A stretch of DNA of 64,000 bases from Lomentospora prolificans (GCA_029532625.1 JARFXM010000004.1:2294001-2358000), one strand, 5' to 3'; shown: positions 10,934-23,305, counted from the first letter of the stretch. Notes: a model not told the origin generated them from the sequence alone. A program made the numbers and translations.

Positions 10934-13206
10934 ATGGGTCGGAAGCCTAATCAAGTCATTGCCTCCTATTTCCACCGCGGCCCCAAGCTCGCCGATAACA
11001 GCAACCGATACCCCCACACTTGTAAGCTTTGCGGTGAGGATTTTCCTAAGGGCAGAATCGACAGCCTCACGAACCACATAACCAAGCCTGGGAAATGCCC
11101 TGCTATTTCCGAGAGCGCTCGTATTCAGGCATGCCTCGCCCTTCATAGCATTCCGAACCCGGCTGCCCTGCAACGAAAGCAGGGTGCCAGAGCTGGCGAG
11201 AATGGACCTAACCCCGCCGATCCCACCATGACTGCCAACTGGAGTGCGCTCGAGGCCCTCGCCGAAGCGTCCAGACGAGTCAATATGAGCGAGACGCACG
11301 ACAACCGAGACCACGATTCGAGCCCCTCCACCCCCTCCGCCGCACACTATATGGTGGGCGCCCAGTTCACCTTGGACAACCCTCCGGCGAACTATGGGAA
11401 CCCCACCCAAGCGTCCAAAGCTGGTGGTGGGGCACTGCCAGAGGGAGAAGGTATGTATAAGGTTTACCTATCCTTGGGTTCCACGACTCTTCCAGACGTC
11501 TCATCGACCTCGTCTCCAGTTTCTCCCGGAGTTCATCACGACGTATCAGCCAAGGAGACGAGCCTCACCAATGCCGCCCATACCCAGGCCCCCGCCCCCG
11601 TTACTGACACCGAGATCGACTCTACAAACCTGTCGGTTGCCGCTGCCGCAACTGCCCGTCTCAATCCGTCATTTCTCGACCCTCAACTCATCGCGGAGGA
11701 GGTCACGGCCTCTCTTGCTCCGACAACTGAGCCGAACCACGCCATCGCCGATCCTCTACCTTCCCAGAACGCTTCCAGCCCCCCTTGGGGCGAGATCACA
11801 TATTTAGCTACTAGTCCAACAGCAGTAGCACAACATCATGAGGCACTCCAGGCTCCTCTTCCTTTGCAGAAAGGCGGGGTTAGAATGGATACTGGCGACG
11901 TCTCATCCAATGGGCGACCTCGCCATTCACGTGCCAGGTTCGACCCTACACGCCGGAAGGAAGTTCAGGAGGTCCGTAAGATTGGGGCCTGTATTCGCTG
12001 CCGGATTCTTCGCAAGAACTGCGGCAAGGGAAACCCGTGTGACACCTGCCGAAAGGTTCTGTCTCCGCGCGTTTGGCGTTCCGGTTGCGTTCGGACTCGT
12101 CTCCATGAACAACTAGACTTATACTCGGCCGGCGTTCAGGTTGTCCTAGCGCAAAGGCGATATAACCTCCTCAAATCGTCCTTGCGCATAGCAAATACTG
12201 GGACTATAGTGGAAGCGTCGCAGTTTCCAGATACTAGTCACCAAATCTCGTTACCCGTGTTCCAGACTTTGGTCACACCGCCCACTTCTCCGTCACCGCA
12301 GGATGGGGAAGTTGAAGCCGAGACACGCTCGGTGATGATCGACTGCGAAGCTGAGGATATTCCCAATATTATTGAGGGCTATATGCGACAAGTCTTGACT
12401 GTTCTTATAGAGCGTGAGCCATCCCACTTTGTTCGTGTGCTACTCGAGACCGCCACGCAACTGCTCGAGGAACCCGGCGGTGATCTCCTTCGGCGAGCTT
12501 TAGAGCTATGGGGTCTCGTCGAAATTATTGACCGAGAGCGACAATGGAAGCTGATTGAGAAACGCCCCGGCGAGGAGAACTCGGAGCCCAGATATATTAG
12601 AGAGACATCTGAGAAACCGGATCTGGACGTATACACGATCATGTGTCTCCAGCTCAACGCTGCAGCGGAGAGGAAGGCCAACGCCACGTCTATGACTCTT
12701 CTCAATGGAATGCAACGTATCCTACAAGACAGCAAGATCAAAATAGGATTCCCAATGTTCGTCACGGCTCTTGTCTTCCTCAACTGCGTGGAGAAGAGTA
12801 CCTGGAGCTTTAAAGCTTGGGAGCAGGACGAGATTCGAGTTGGCTGGCCCCTTGAACGCGATCCTGGAAGCTTCACCTCACAGGGGGAGACATTGGCCAA
12901 CCTTCTACGCCTTCTCTTGATCATCCGCCGCGTGCTTCCGCAAACAGGGCGAGCTGAAAGCGGAAAACTTAGTTTACATGGGGAGGCCGACCCGGCGGTG
13001 GCGGCCTTCTTTCAAAATTTAGACATGGACTGTAAGCGTTTACAAATGCGTTTCCATATACTTTTTAGCTTCTCAACTAACGTTTTACCTCTCCAGTTGA
13101 CGTTGTTCAGTCTCGAAGGGATAGTCCGGAGTTTGACCCAGGCGATTCCCGCTCTTTAGAGCTCGCCTTTTGTTCTCATTTGTTGTTGCCCCGGCCCTCA
13201 GCATAA
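10934..13206 (+). CDS. Transcription factor with N-terminal BED/C2H2-like finger and central Zn2Cys6 cluster
   Basis: Exons 10934..13031 and 13097..13206 give 735 residues. The first ATG has context acaATGG. Residues about 26-57 form a BED-like finger (TCKLCGEDF, then LTNHITKPGKC). A Zn2Cys6 cluster lies near 352-385, with spacing C-x2-C-x6-C-x5-C-x2-C-x10-C (CIRCRILRKNC, CDTC). The segment between is Ser/Thr/Pro/Ala-rich and probably disordered. It is likely a nuclear DNA-binding regulator; its targets are unknown. The last intron (gtaagc donor, CTAAC branch, ctccag acceptor) is well formed. Without it the frame would stop at 13159 with a different tail. A second optional 45-nt intron (gtatgt to ccag) at about 11450-11494 would keep frame. 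Confidence 0.8.
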
Positions 13207-13408
13207 GACCACTTGGCAACCAGGCCCACTGGTTTTTATATAATTCGGACTCAGGCATAATAGGATGTTCCCATGGAAGGGAATTCTGGGAGGGATGACC
13301 TGTGGAAAGAAAGAAAATGTTTATTGATATGGATGGATCATCATAAAGGGATTAACGACTGAATGTTCAAGAGGATAGCGACCACTCTCCCATACACACA
13401 CTTCTCTC

Positions 13409-13440
<32 letters not shown>

Positions 13441-14420
13441 TTTCTATTTCTTTCTTTTTCCTTTAATATTTTCTACAATGACGATACGACGCGACTTGTT
13501 ATAGACGCCAACTGCGTGAGCCCTTGGGCGTATCTCACGATCGAACGATAATGAAGACAAATAGTCAAGAAGAGCATGAACACCTCTTCTAGTTTCGTAC
13601 TCGCGATGTTGGGAAAAGCGAAAGAGCGACAAAAGGGGCGTATATGGTGCTAGGCGAAAGGAAATCAAGTACTTGAGAAAGAAAAAAACGAATGGGAACG
13701 TTTTTGCTTGCGATTTATAGTTTCCGCTCTTCTACACATCAAAGAAAAAGTTCATATCGTGCTCCCAATTCGTCTAGGAACTTGTGCGGAGAGATTGGTG
13801 ATGAGTATGGATGGGGCAAAGGTTGGGTGCTTCGCCAGTGATGATATAGGCTATCTCGTCGTGGAAGGGAGTGGTAGTCTAGGGACAAGAGGATAGAAAT
13901 GGGGAATGCAGGATCAGCTGCTACATCAATGCCTATAGATATGTAGGCCCTTGTCCATACGCCACGGTAACTCTACGGCTACATATGGTTGGGCTGCATA
14001 GCTCACATTTTCACCTATCAAGGCCGTTGTGGAGCAGACGAACTTGACATGTGTGGCTGGCCATGGTATATCTCAGGATAAGTCCCGACTCGAGAGGAGG
14101 ACCTTGGCGATTTTGAGCTCGACAGCTACAGGCAAGGCCCACAAGCTCTGATATCTACCACACAGTTGTGGATAGTTTGCGAAGACATTGGGCGCCCGCG
14201 CCGCTCTTGTGTGTCCACTCGCGCTTCGTGGACATCGTGTTGTGCTGCCTCCTCCCAATTTCGTTGCCATTCTACATTACTTTGTCGCCACCACGCTGGA
14301 AGATTTTGTACATACTCGGCCATGCTTCCTTGCCTCTCCGTAACAAGCATCAATCGCAGCGAAATACAGCAGAACAGCATAATCCAAACGCAGGCAACGC
14401 CAACTAAGTGCGCCGTAGCG
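13207..14420. other. Convergent intergenic region (1.2 kb)
   Basis: Lies between the 3' ends of the transcription factor gene and SEC5. It contains a pyrimidine-rich CTTTTT tract at 13401-13465. Frames of 60-130 codons overlap one another on both strands and show no family motifs. Confidence 0.4.
13401..13465. repeat. Pyrimidine tract with degenerate (CTTTTT)n repeats
   Basis: Read directly: a T-rich run followed by about five CTTTTT-type units and variants, 3' of the transcription factor gene. Confidence 0.9.
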
Positions 14421-17400
14421 TTACCCGCTCATTGCCGTATCCCTGCGGTCACCCGGCTGGGGCCTCTTCGGTTTTCTGAAGCACGCAAATTCCATCTTGC
14501 TCGCCTCGCGGAGCTTCTTCAACACGCTGCGCATCTCAGGCAGCTCGGACTGTAGCTTGGCTCGAGTGCTGTCATCCGTTCGACTGTCAAGCTCCTGATA
14601 TACTTGGCCCTGTAGCTCGGAAGCGCGCTCCGTGGTGTACTGGTTGAGGGTTTGGGCGATGAATTCGACATCGAGAGTCGCCTGCATGAGGGCCTGGAGG
14701 GAGTATTTAGGCCGGAGTCGGTACGTCTCCAAGAGCTCGCGGCTAATCTGCTCGAGGAGGAATGAGAGGACCTGGGCAGTGAGGGAGGGAGCGGTAGTCG
14801 AGACCTGCGAGTGGACAAGGACAAGGCTGAGCAGCACCTCATAAACGTAAGGTTTGGCTTCCACTGGTCGAACGCCGGGGGGCGGACTCCACTCGGGATC
14901 GGCAATACCTGCCTTGATGATGGCCTTGAGATTTTCAACAGCTGGTTTCGTGTAAGTCTGGAAGAGCCGGGCATCGATCTGACCGAGTACATCACGGATG
15001 GTCTTCGACTCGTCAGTAAGCTTGACTGAGAAGGCATTCTCAAATTGTGTGTGCAAGGCAGGTACAACTTGAGACCGAAGTGCCTGGAGATTGCTAAGGG
15101 TCAAAAGCATTCGCACGTTCTACGTTTTATGTTAGTAACATATAAGTTTCTCAGGGTATTTTGTAGTAACTTGCCCTATCGCTGGGATCCAAAGTGCTCT
15201 TTCCAGTGGTCGTCGGATTCGGCGCAGCGGTCGCCACGGCTCCGTCAATGTCTGTCGTCCACTCATCATCGGCCTGTTTCAATGACCTCTCGGCATTCTC
15301 CACCATACCGCTAAGTGCTTTGTAAAGTGTGGTGACATATTGGCTCCGCACCATCTGCAGCAGCTTCGCCTGCGGCGGCAGGACGATATACTCAGCACCA
15401 GGCTTAGCCATAGCCTCCGAAATATAGAGAATCTTTTGCATGCCGGCGAGAAGGGATCCTTCAAAGGTGGCAAAGCTCGCGGGCATACGCGTAACGTCTC
15501 CCGACTCGCCCCTATGCCAATCTTCTACGAATTTGATGTTCTCTGCATCCTTGTTCCAAGCGGCACAGAGAGCTGTCACGGATCTCTCTCTTGCTGCGCC
15601 AACTAATGCCTTGAGCCTTTCGACAGCTGTGCTGTCCGCGCTGCCGAGGGCTTTGATCGTCGCCAACTCGGCAGCTCCAGCGCCGATAAGAGCTAACATC
15701 TTGGAGAGATAATGGACGCCGCTGAGCGAGTTAGACCATGGAGGCCAGAAGGCAAACTTCTCCCACGGCTCACCCCGCTTCGGCGAGGGCGGAGGAAGGT
15801 TGTTTGGGTCGAAGTTGAAACGTGGATCGCGCGGCCCGGTTGGTGACAAGGACCCGGACATGTTAGATGGTCCACCTGGGGTTTTCGGTGACAGAGGTAG
15901 AGGAGAAAAGAGAAGTGATATGTCTTCAGGAGGAAGCCCCGCAAAGAACGAAAAAATATTGTCTCGAACGATATCAACGAGCTCAACGATGGCCTTTTCC
16001 AGCGATATAATGCTCTCAGAGGATAGCATATGGTATTTCTTCGACTCGCCATTGTACCCCGTGGGCAGGGACTTCTGCGTAGCTCCGCTGACGAAGTCCC
16101 TAACCGTGTGCGAGAAGTCAATAATCTCTCCTAGTAGTCCCTGTTGAGAAAGCATCGTGCTCACGAAACTAAGCATCTTTTCCCAGAGCTCAATAACATC
16201 GCCTGAGTCGAGCGAGGAGCCCCTGTTATGAACAGGTTGACGACTAGCGCGCAAATAGGATGCGGTGATTTGGGGGCTGGGCTTATCAGCGCTTGCGAGT
16301 CGGCGGCGCAAGATTTCAATCTCGACCTTAGCCCGGTCGGCTGTCGACTGAATTCTTCCTTTGAGGAAGTCGTAGCGACTGAGTAGCCATAGCCAGATAG
16401 GGTTGTCATCCACGCCTAGTTCCAGTAAGAGAGATATTAGCTCCATCTGGCGATCCTCGTGGTGGCCTGGCATGTTGTCCGATTTCGCTATGGTCTGGAC
16501 AGATGTCAAATTTCTCCAGACCTCTCGCTTGAAAACTTGAATTTGTTCGTCGACGTCGTGCCACATTCGACAGGCGAGGATAAGTTGATACAATTCCGAG
16601 TCGGTTGGACTCGCGTTGCCTAGCCTCTGGGCTAGCGCCCTGGCCTCATCTGCTATTCTCCTCGCTTTGTTATACTCCTCCACGAGGTTCTCGTGATCCT
16701 TCCCTTTGATGCTATCCGCGATCGAGGAACTTAGCTCAGTGTACTCTTTGAACCGGTCAATGTTGGCCGAAATTGTCTTTAAGCTTTCTTCTTTCTCGCG
16801 CCCACCCAATGCAGGGCCCCATACGTCTTCAGCCTTGGCGGTTACATCAATAAGTGGAGTCTTGATTCCAAGGACACCGTACTCGCTCTCCTTTATCAGT
16901 GCATTTTTCCTGCGAGGGTCATTGACAGGCGAGGCGAGGGAATTGTTGGCAACACTCGCGCGAAAGCTATTTCTACTAGCGTGCCTCGAATGGCCCCGAG
17001 CGCGTCCAGTGGACGGGGACGGAGGCTCGGTCCCTCTAAACTTCATCTCCTTGTAGACATTGTCAATCGTGGCTTTAGCCTTCACGAAACGCTCAAAGTT
17101 GGTCTCAACAAGCACTTTAAGCGATGCTGATTTCTCATCAATCGATCTCGTAAGAACATTGAGACCATCAAGAAGCCTCTGACTATCGGCCGACGAATGC
17201 ATTTGCGACAGGAAAAGCGACGGGGTGAACGAGGTCGACGATAAGAGGAACCGATTGCGCAACCGAGCGTTCTCTTGGGCAGGTAGGCCGAGCTGTCGCA
17301 AGGTCCTGACAACGCTGTCGGTTGTGCCCAACGGGTCCGGTTCATCCTTTTGCACCACGGCACCTCCACCACCACTCTTGCCTGTAGACTCTCCTCCGAG

Positions 17401-17574
17401 CAAGCTTCTCCGGGTCGTTGTACGTTCTAGTGCCTGGTATCTGGATTTCCTCCTCTGAAGCTTCTTTTTGATTTCATCCTCACTATCAGACGCATCGCTG
17501 TTGTTTTCTTGGGGCCATTCGGTCGGGTAGAGCGTTTGTAGCCGGTAAAACTCTAGGATCGACCGTTCGTCCAT
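14421..17574 (-). CDS. SEC5: Exocyst complex component Sec5
   Basis: Exons 17574..15175 and 15119..14421 give 1032 residues. The N-terminus reads ILEFYRLQTLYPTEWP, and the core includes SASLKVLVETNFERFVKAK and ATIDNVYKEMKF, characteristic of fungal Sec5. After the intron the frame continues as NVRMLLTLSNLQALRSQVVP. Sec5 is a subunit of the octameric exocyst that tethers secretory vesicles at the plasma membrane and hyphal tip before SNARE fusion; in yeast it binds Sec4/Rho-regulated partners. The intron is GC-AG: AGG is followed by gcaagt, with a TACTAAC branch point and a cgtag acceptor. No in-frame GT donor exists, and retention would end the protein after seven residues. The protein length is near the family norm. 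Confidence 0.93.
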
Positions 17575-18024
17575 GGTGGCTTTCGAGGGAGTTCCGCAAT
17601 CCAGCTGCGACTATATCAATCGAGCCACTGTGAAATCGAGGGTATATGTAGTTTTCGAGCTAGGAACGGTTGTCATTCGAATGTTCTTCGAGACGAGGTC
17701 GCCCAGCTTTGATTTAACGAAGGCGGCGTTCCATCCAGCCAGTGGTTGATTGACTTTGGAGCTGCACTTGGTGTCATGTCCGAGCTTCGAGAATGGAGTG
17801 ATCGGTACTTTCTCGGCAAATCCTTTCCACCAAGAGCTTCTAAGCAGGAGACATCGAGTTTTTGCCGCTCAGTTCCCCACGCGATCAAAAATAGAACCTT
17901 GTTGAACCACGCATGCTTAGCAGACGACGCCCTCGGACACTGCACCCCACCACGCGGACTTCCTCCCCTCCGCTCTTCGTCTCCTGTCGACTTCTCCCAC
18001 CGCAGGTAACGGTCGCTCGACAAT
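17575..18024. promoter_or_regulatory. Divergent promoter region SEC5 / U2A'
   Basis: 450 bases separate the two divergent start codons and must hold both core promoters. No clear TATA element was found. Confidence 0.5.
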
Positions 18025-19029
18025 ATGAGGCTCACCGCCGACCTCATCAAAGATTCCCTCTCCTACCTTAACCCGCTTAAGGAGCGTGAGCTCGACCTTC
18101 GAGGTGCGTTTGAAAAGAGCAGATGCTACACTTAGATCCTGGAATAGAGTTGATAGCGAATGTTTTTCGCACATAATTAGGGCATCGAATCCCAGCCATT
18201 GAGAATTTGGGTGCTGCTGGGGTATGTTTTGTGCCTCAATCCCCGCCCATTTTCCAGAATGGCGACTTACAAGACCTGGAAATAGCCCCATGATTCCATA
18301 GATTTCACCGATAATGACATCCAGGTGCTGGGGAATTTCCCCTTATCGCCTAGAATAACAACCCTACTCCTCGCGCGAAACCGAATCTCGAATATCCAGC
18401 CCTCTGTGGCGAGCTCGATTCCCAACTTGAGGAACTTGGTGCTAGCCTCCAACAACTTTGCCGAGTTGGCCGACCTAGACGTGCTGGCAACCTTCAAGCG
18501 GCTCACACACTTGGTGCTAGCGGACAATCCCGTTACGAAGAAAGAGGTACTCACACCATCTCGCCGCTTCCGTGGACTATAAGCAGGGTATGGCTGACAA
18601 GACCCGTTGTAGAACTATCGCTATTGGGTTATCTGGAGGTGTCCTACGGTGCGCTTCCTCGATTACCAAAAGGTAAAGGAGGCAGAAAGGCAGCACGCGA
18701 AGAAGCTGTTTGGGACGGGGGATAAGCCGACAAAATTGGCAACAGAGGTAGGCTGATACCTATTTCCGAGCTTCATGCGACCTATGAAACTGACCGTTAT
18801 GTAGATCATGGGAGTCAAGTCCAGCGGCCTTGGTGCAGCTGTTGTAGATGGCCCTTCGGACAGCTCCAAGCTCTCCAGGATAAAGCTTACGGATAATGAG
18901 AAGAAGCGGCTCCAGGAGATGATAAAGAAGGCGTCGAGTCTGGAAGAAATTATCCGGTTAGAGAAGATGCTGAATGAAGGTCGACTCCCGCTAGGATTTC
19001 ACACAGATCCCGATGCGATGGAGGAGTGA
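18025..19029 (+). CDS. LEA1: U2 snRNP A' protein (leucine-rich repeat)
   Basis: Five exons (18025..18103, 18181..18221, 18286..18546, 18613..18747, 18805..19029) give 246 residues. Splicing gives MRLTADLIKDSLSYLNP, ELDLRGHRIPAIENLGAAG, then IDFTDNDIQVLGNFPLS and LDYQKVKEAER, the hallmark order of U2A'. Leucine-rich repeats fill residues 20-150 and a charged helical tail follows. U2A' pairs with U2B'' on stem-loop IV of U2 snRNA and is needed for stable branch-point recognition in the spliceosome. The third acceptor is aaatag at 18285; a nearer cttacaag option would bring stops, so the later site is preferred. The gene is divergent from SEC5. Confidence 0.92.
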
Positions 19030-19279
19030 GTTGGGGTTTTGTCATTTGAAGGGGCAATAGGTGACAGTACGGAAAATATGGATATAGGAGTCATGATTCA
19101 TGCATACCCTTTGGAATGAAAGACTTAAGATGTTTACACCAGTGTCACTAAACGGGAGAGATGGACATCCCAGGTACCACTAGTAGCCCAGGACATGTCA
19201 TTACTATCATCCAATAAATAGGCTTGACCGTTTATCGATGAAGGCCAATGCCGGAGCAGGTTCGCAAATGCAAGGAATT

Positions 19280-19979
19280 CTAATCCTTCATTGGCACGTC
19301 TTCGCCTGCCGCTTGATTCGCTTCCAACTCTAGTTGTGCGTTAGGGTCTTCCGACTGTTCGTCCGCCGTGCCGCTAATTTCTATGACACCCGAGCCATTC
19401 ACTAACAACTTTTGCTTCTTGCCGTTAGCTTGGGGCTTCTCATCAACGCCTAGTTCGCCATTGATCTTTGCCCTAGTCTCTCGGGCCTTTTGCTTGATGG
19501 ACTTATAAGTATGGGTTTTCGGGACGACATCCTCGAGAAACTCGAGGTTGTCATTTGCCGCCACGGCATTTGCTTACTAGATGTTAGTAAACCTAGGCAC
19601 AAGGCGTGGGAGCCAACTTACCAACGTCTTTATATTGGACGTTCTTCCGTAGCTTGCTGTCTAATTTAGTAGCGTCATAGGCAGCGCCGGCCAAATGCTG
19701 GACGAACATCTCCTGCGGAAAGGCCTGTCAGCCACGGCGGGGTTATCTTGGATGTGAAATAACGTACAGAAGCCAGCGTGATTACAAAGGCAGCATTGTT
19801 GGAGCATATGGCAATGTCCGGATCCGTCGCGATGATCTTCTTGACTCTGGATACTACGGAAGAGTCAGTTTCGTTGACGGCTCTCAGGGTCGCTGCAGGA
19901 GCATCTCACATGGGAGTTGAGTTTGTCCCGTGGCTTCTGCTTGCTTGCGAGGCGGAATAGCTGTGGTGTTATAAGGCAT
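19280..19979 (-). CDS. Histone-fold protein, Dpb3/CHRAC1-like (NF-YC superfamily)
   Basis: Four exons (19979..19910, 19853..19768, 19712..19622, 19572..19280) give 179 residues. The histone fold covers about residues 20-105, with LSRVKKIIATDPDI, SNNAAFVITLASEMFVQHLA, NVQYKDVANAVAANDNLEFL and EDVVPKT. The acidic, Gln-rich tail ends in VPMKD. Proteins of this type are small partners in DNA polymerase epsilon (Dpb3-Dpb4) or the CHRAC/ISW2 remodelling complex, where histone-fold pairs bind DNA. The sequence does not separate these two roles, so no symbol is assigned. The final acceptor, tagtaag, was chosen because it restores DVANAV. The gene is convergent with U2A'. Confidence 0.85.
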
Positions 19980-20618
19980 GGTGAGTCTGGGAGGTAAGGG
20001 CCGAGAAAGTGCTGATGTAAAGAGTATGATGTCTAATGAGAGTGTTGAACTGGAGATCTAGCCGGTATTATACAGTACGTTACTCTTCGAAGATCTTTGG
20101 CACCATGAGGAGTTGAGGGTTAATGATTGGGAGGATCAGTGAAAAGACGCGCTCGGGCGTTGTAAGCGCGTTACCGAAGGGAAATAAACCCATCCATGGA
20201 TCACTGTGTTAGAGGGACCCACTATATCACTCCCTGTCCCCAATCCTCGCCATGGCTAAAGAAGGCTAATTATAGAACCTCCAACCCACTGAACACTGAG
20301 GACTTAAAGATCAATCCATTGTGGCCCACTCTTCAATCCGCTGATGGAATTGATCCTTGAATTGATGGATTGATGGATTGATCAAATTGTCAACCTCCGG
20401 CTCCCACGAAACCTTAAAGCGTCAGCCTGATCTTTCCAGCCGCGCTAATCGACTTCATTGCACCAAGCTTCACACCATCCACAATTTCCTCCCGCTGACA
20501 CACCTTTCAGCGTAAATAGGACGAAAGAAAATACATATCAACACCTGTATAGTTTCTGTCTCCTATTCAATCCGCAGAGCCTCCTGATATAGGGCAGAAT
20601 GGGACCATCACCTGCACG
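19980..20618. promoter_or_regulatory. Divergent promoter region, histone-fold gene / CLC
   Basis: 639 bases between divergent starts. Includes an ATTGATGG-type repeat near 20350-20385 and a short uORF at 20599-20622 just before the CLC start. Confidence 0.5.
20350..20385. repeat. Short TTGATGGA tandem repeat
   Basis: Successive attgatgg units, flanked by ttgatc and gatcaa, are read directly. It lies about 235 bases upstream of the CLC start codon. Confidence 0.8.
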
Positions 20619-20622
20619 ATGA
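20599..20622 (+). promoter_or_regulatory. Upstream ORF overlapping the CLC start codon
   Basis: An ATG at 20599 opens a seven-codon peptide (MGPSPAR). Its TGA stop (20620-20622) shares two bases with the CLC ATG (20619-20621), an ATGA arrangement. Such overlap can lower or couple translation of the main frame through termination and reinitiation. Whether the transcript includes it is not shown by the sequence. Confidence 0.6.
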
Positions 20623-23305
20623 GCTCTCGATCAACGTCATTCTCTTCTACCCTTCCGCGCACCGCTACGCAGCGGCCCTCTCTAAGCACCAGGCTATCGC
20701 ATGCGGTTTCGAGCGCGGAAAGGGGACAGCTGTACCATACTGATGCCAGCGAGCCTCCAGTGGAGGAGGAAATTGCCGAGATAAAGCGCTACGAGGTAAG
20801 CAATGATGAACTTAACCTTGACCTTGAGTATGGGACTAATTGCCGCCTAGGATTTTACTACAATAGGTACGCGATGTCGAGCCTTCATATGTGTCCTAAT
20901 CCTAGATATGGTATATTAAGCTAGCGATATAAATTATAGACTGGGTTCAAGATGCAGCGCGCGAACAAGCTCGGCGCCGAGCTCGACGACGAGAAGTTGC
21001 CAGCCTCTACGACCACGGACCCCCCGGATTACGACAGCGTTTATGGGTAACCTACGATGCGATTCAAGGCTGGATAGTAATCACCTTGATTGGGATCGCC
21101 ATAGGACTCAACGCCGCCTTTCTTAGTATTGTGACGGAATGGCTCGCTGACTTCAAGGTTGGCTATTGCAAGTCAGGTTTCTACCTAAACGAGAACTTTT
21201 GCTGCTGGGGAGAGAATAGGGGATGCGACAACTGGAGCCGGTGGACAGGTTTCGGGCCCCTAAACTATATTATCTACATAATACTTGCTGTGAGTCTTGT
21301 GGATATTCGCTTTATACTGCTTTCCCTTATGCGCTAACCAGGTGTTGTGCAGGGCGCATTCGCGTTTACAGCAGCGACCCTAGTCAAAAGCTTTGCACCG
21401 TATGCGGCCGGGTCGGGTATCTCCGAGATCAAATGCATCATTGCTGGTTTCGTTATGAAAGGGTTTCTTGGGTTCTGGACCCTCGTGATCAAGTCGGTAA
21501 CCTTGCCATTAACCATCGGCTCCGGCATCTCTGTCGGAAAGGAAGGACCCAGCGTTCATTACGCCGTATGTACCGGAAACGTCATTTCCAGGTTATTCAA
21601 CAAGTATAAGCGCAATGCGGCCAAGACTCGCGAGATTCTCTGCGCTTGTGCTGCTGCTGGCGTGGCTGTCGCGTTTGGTAGCCCAATTGGCGGCGTCATG
21701 TTCTCACTCGAAGAAATGTCGGCTTACTTCCCTCTCAAAACGCTCTGGAGAAGCTACTTCTGCGCTTTAGTAGCCACGGCGATTTTGGCGGCGGTCAACC
21801 CTTTCAGGACGGGCCAACTAGTCATGTTTCACGCTACGTACGACAGGTCGTGGCATTTCTTCGAGATCCTTTTCTTTATCATGCTCGGAATATTCGGCGG
21901 TCTTTACGGCGCCTTCGTTATAGAGTGGAACCTGCGTGCTCAAGCATTCCGAAAGAAGTACCTGGTTAACTACGCAGTTCTCGAGGCTACACTACTGGCA
22001 GTGGGTTCTGCTATCCTCTGCTACCCGAACCCATTTGTGAGGATTGATATGACAGAGAGTATGGAGATTCTATTCTCGGAATGCGAAGGTGAGGACTACC
22101 ATGGACTTTGCGACCCAAATCGGCGATTTCTAAATATCATGTCACTCATCATCGCGACCGTACTTCGCATCTTTTTGACCACCGTTTCGTATGGTGCAAG
22201 GATTCCCTGTGGCATTTTTGTGCCATCTATGGCCATCGGCGCCCTTTTTGGAAGGACTGTTGGTGTGATTGTGGAGGGTCTACACCAGTCCAACCCAACG
22301 AGCGTTTTCTTCTCGGCCTGCAAACCGGACGAGCCATGCATCACCCCCGGTGCCTATGCTTTGCTTGGTGCTGCGGCCGCACTCAGTGGTGTCATGCATA
22401 TCACCATATCGGTTGTGGTAATCATGTTCGAGATTACCGGTGCTCTAACCTATATTCTACCCACAATGATCGTGGTTGGTGTTACGAAGGCTGTCGGCGA
22501 GCTTTTCAGTAAGGGTGGCATCGCCGATCGGGCCATCTGGGCGAGTGGCATGCCCTACCTAGACAACAAAGAAGAGCACAATTTTGGTGTGCCAGTGACT
22601 CGAGCTATGACAGAGACGATTGTATCTCTGCCCGCGACTGGATTGACTCTAGGAGATGTTGAGGAGATGCTTTCAGATGGCAAGTATCAAGGGTTCCCGA
22701 TCGTCGAGGATGATCACTCCAAGACTCTCATCGGCTATATCGGCCGTACAGAACTTCAGTACGCAATCGACAAGGTCAAGAAAGAGCGTCAACTCGGTCC
22801 CCAGACCCGTTGCACGTTCTCTATCACATCGCCTCGCTATGTGGGCGGCGGGCCAGTCACACCCACAGTCACTGTCCGTAACGATTCTTCTTCCTCACCG
22901 ATGATCTCCTTTGGTCGCTATGTCGATGCCACGCCCGTTACTGTACATCCACGGCTGCCCCTGGAGACTGTTATGGAGCTCTTCCGCAAGATTGGACCCC
23001 GCGTTATTCTCATTGAATACCACGGAAAGCTTACGGGCCTTGTAACGGTCAAAGACTGCCTCAAATACCAGTTCAAGGCCGAAGCTGCAGAGCATCCACG
23101 AGACGACCACGAGCTTCTGGAGAGCCAAGAAAGACTTTGGCAGGTTTTCCGGAGAGTGGCTGAGTGGGTGTCCGACAAGGTGTCGGTTGCCTCTAGAGGC
23201 CGGATACGGCTGGGATCGGATGAGCGGGTGAGAGGCGGCCCTATCATGGACGGTGACGAGGAGTTGGTTGACGATGATGGGGTAGAGCTGGATAACCGAT
23301 CATGA
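20619..23305 (+). CDS. CLC-type chloride/proton exchanger with CBS domains
   Basis: Four exons (20619..20795, 20851..20866, 20940..21289, 21353..23305) give 831 residues. The cytosolic N-terminus ends in YEDFTTIDWVQDA. The channel core has about a dozen helices with the CLC signatures GSGISEIK (about 201-208), GKEGPSVH (about 243-250, including the gating glutamate), SLEEMSAYF (containing the proton-pathway glutamate position) and GIFVPSMAIG. Two C-terminal CBS domains follow at about 585-650 and 700-770. Retention of both glutamates points to a 2Cl-/H+ exchanger of the ClC-3/Gef1 type, probably on Golgi, endosome or vacuole membranes beside the V-ATPase. Exon 2 is a 16-nt microexon (GAT TTT ACT ACA ATA G). 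A uORF overlaps the start. Confidence 0.94.
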
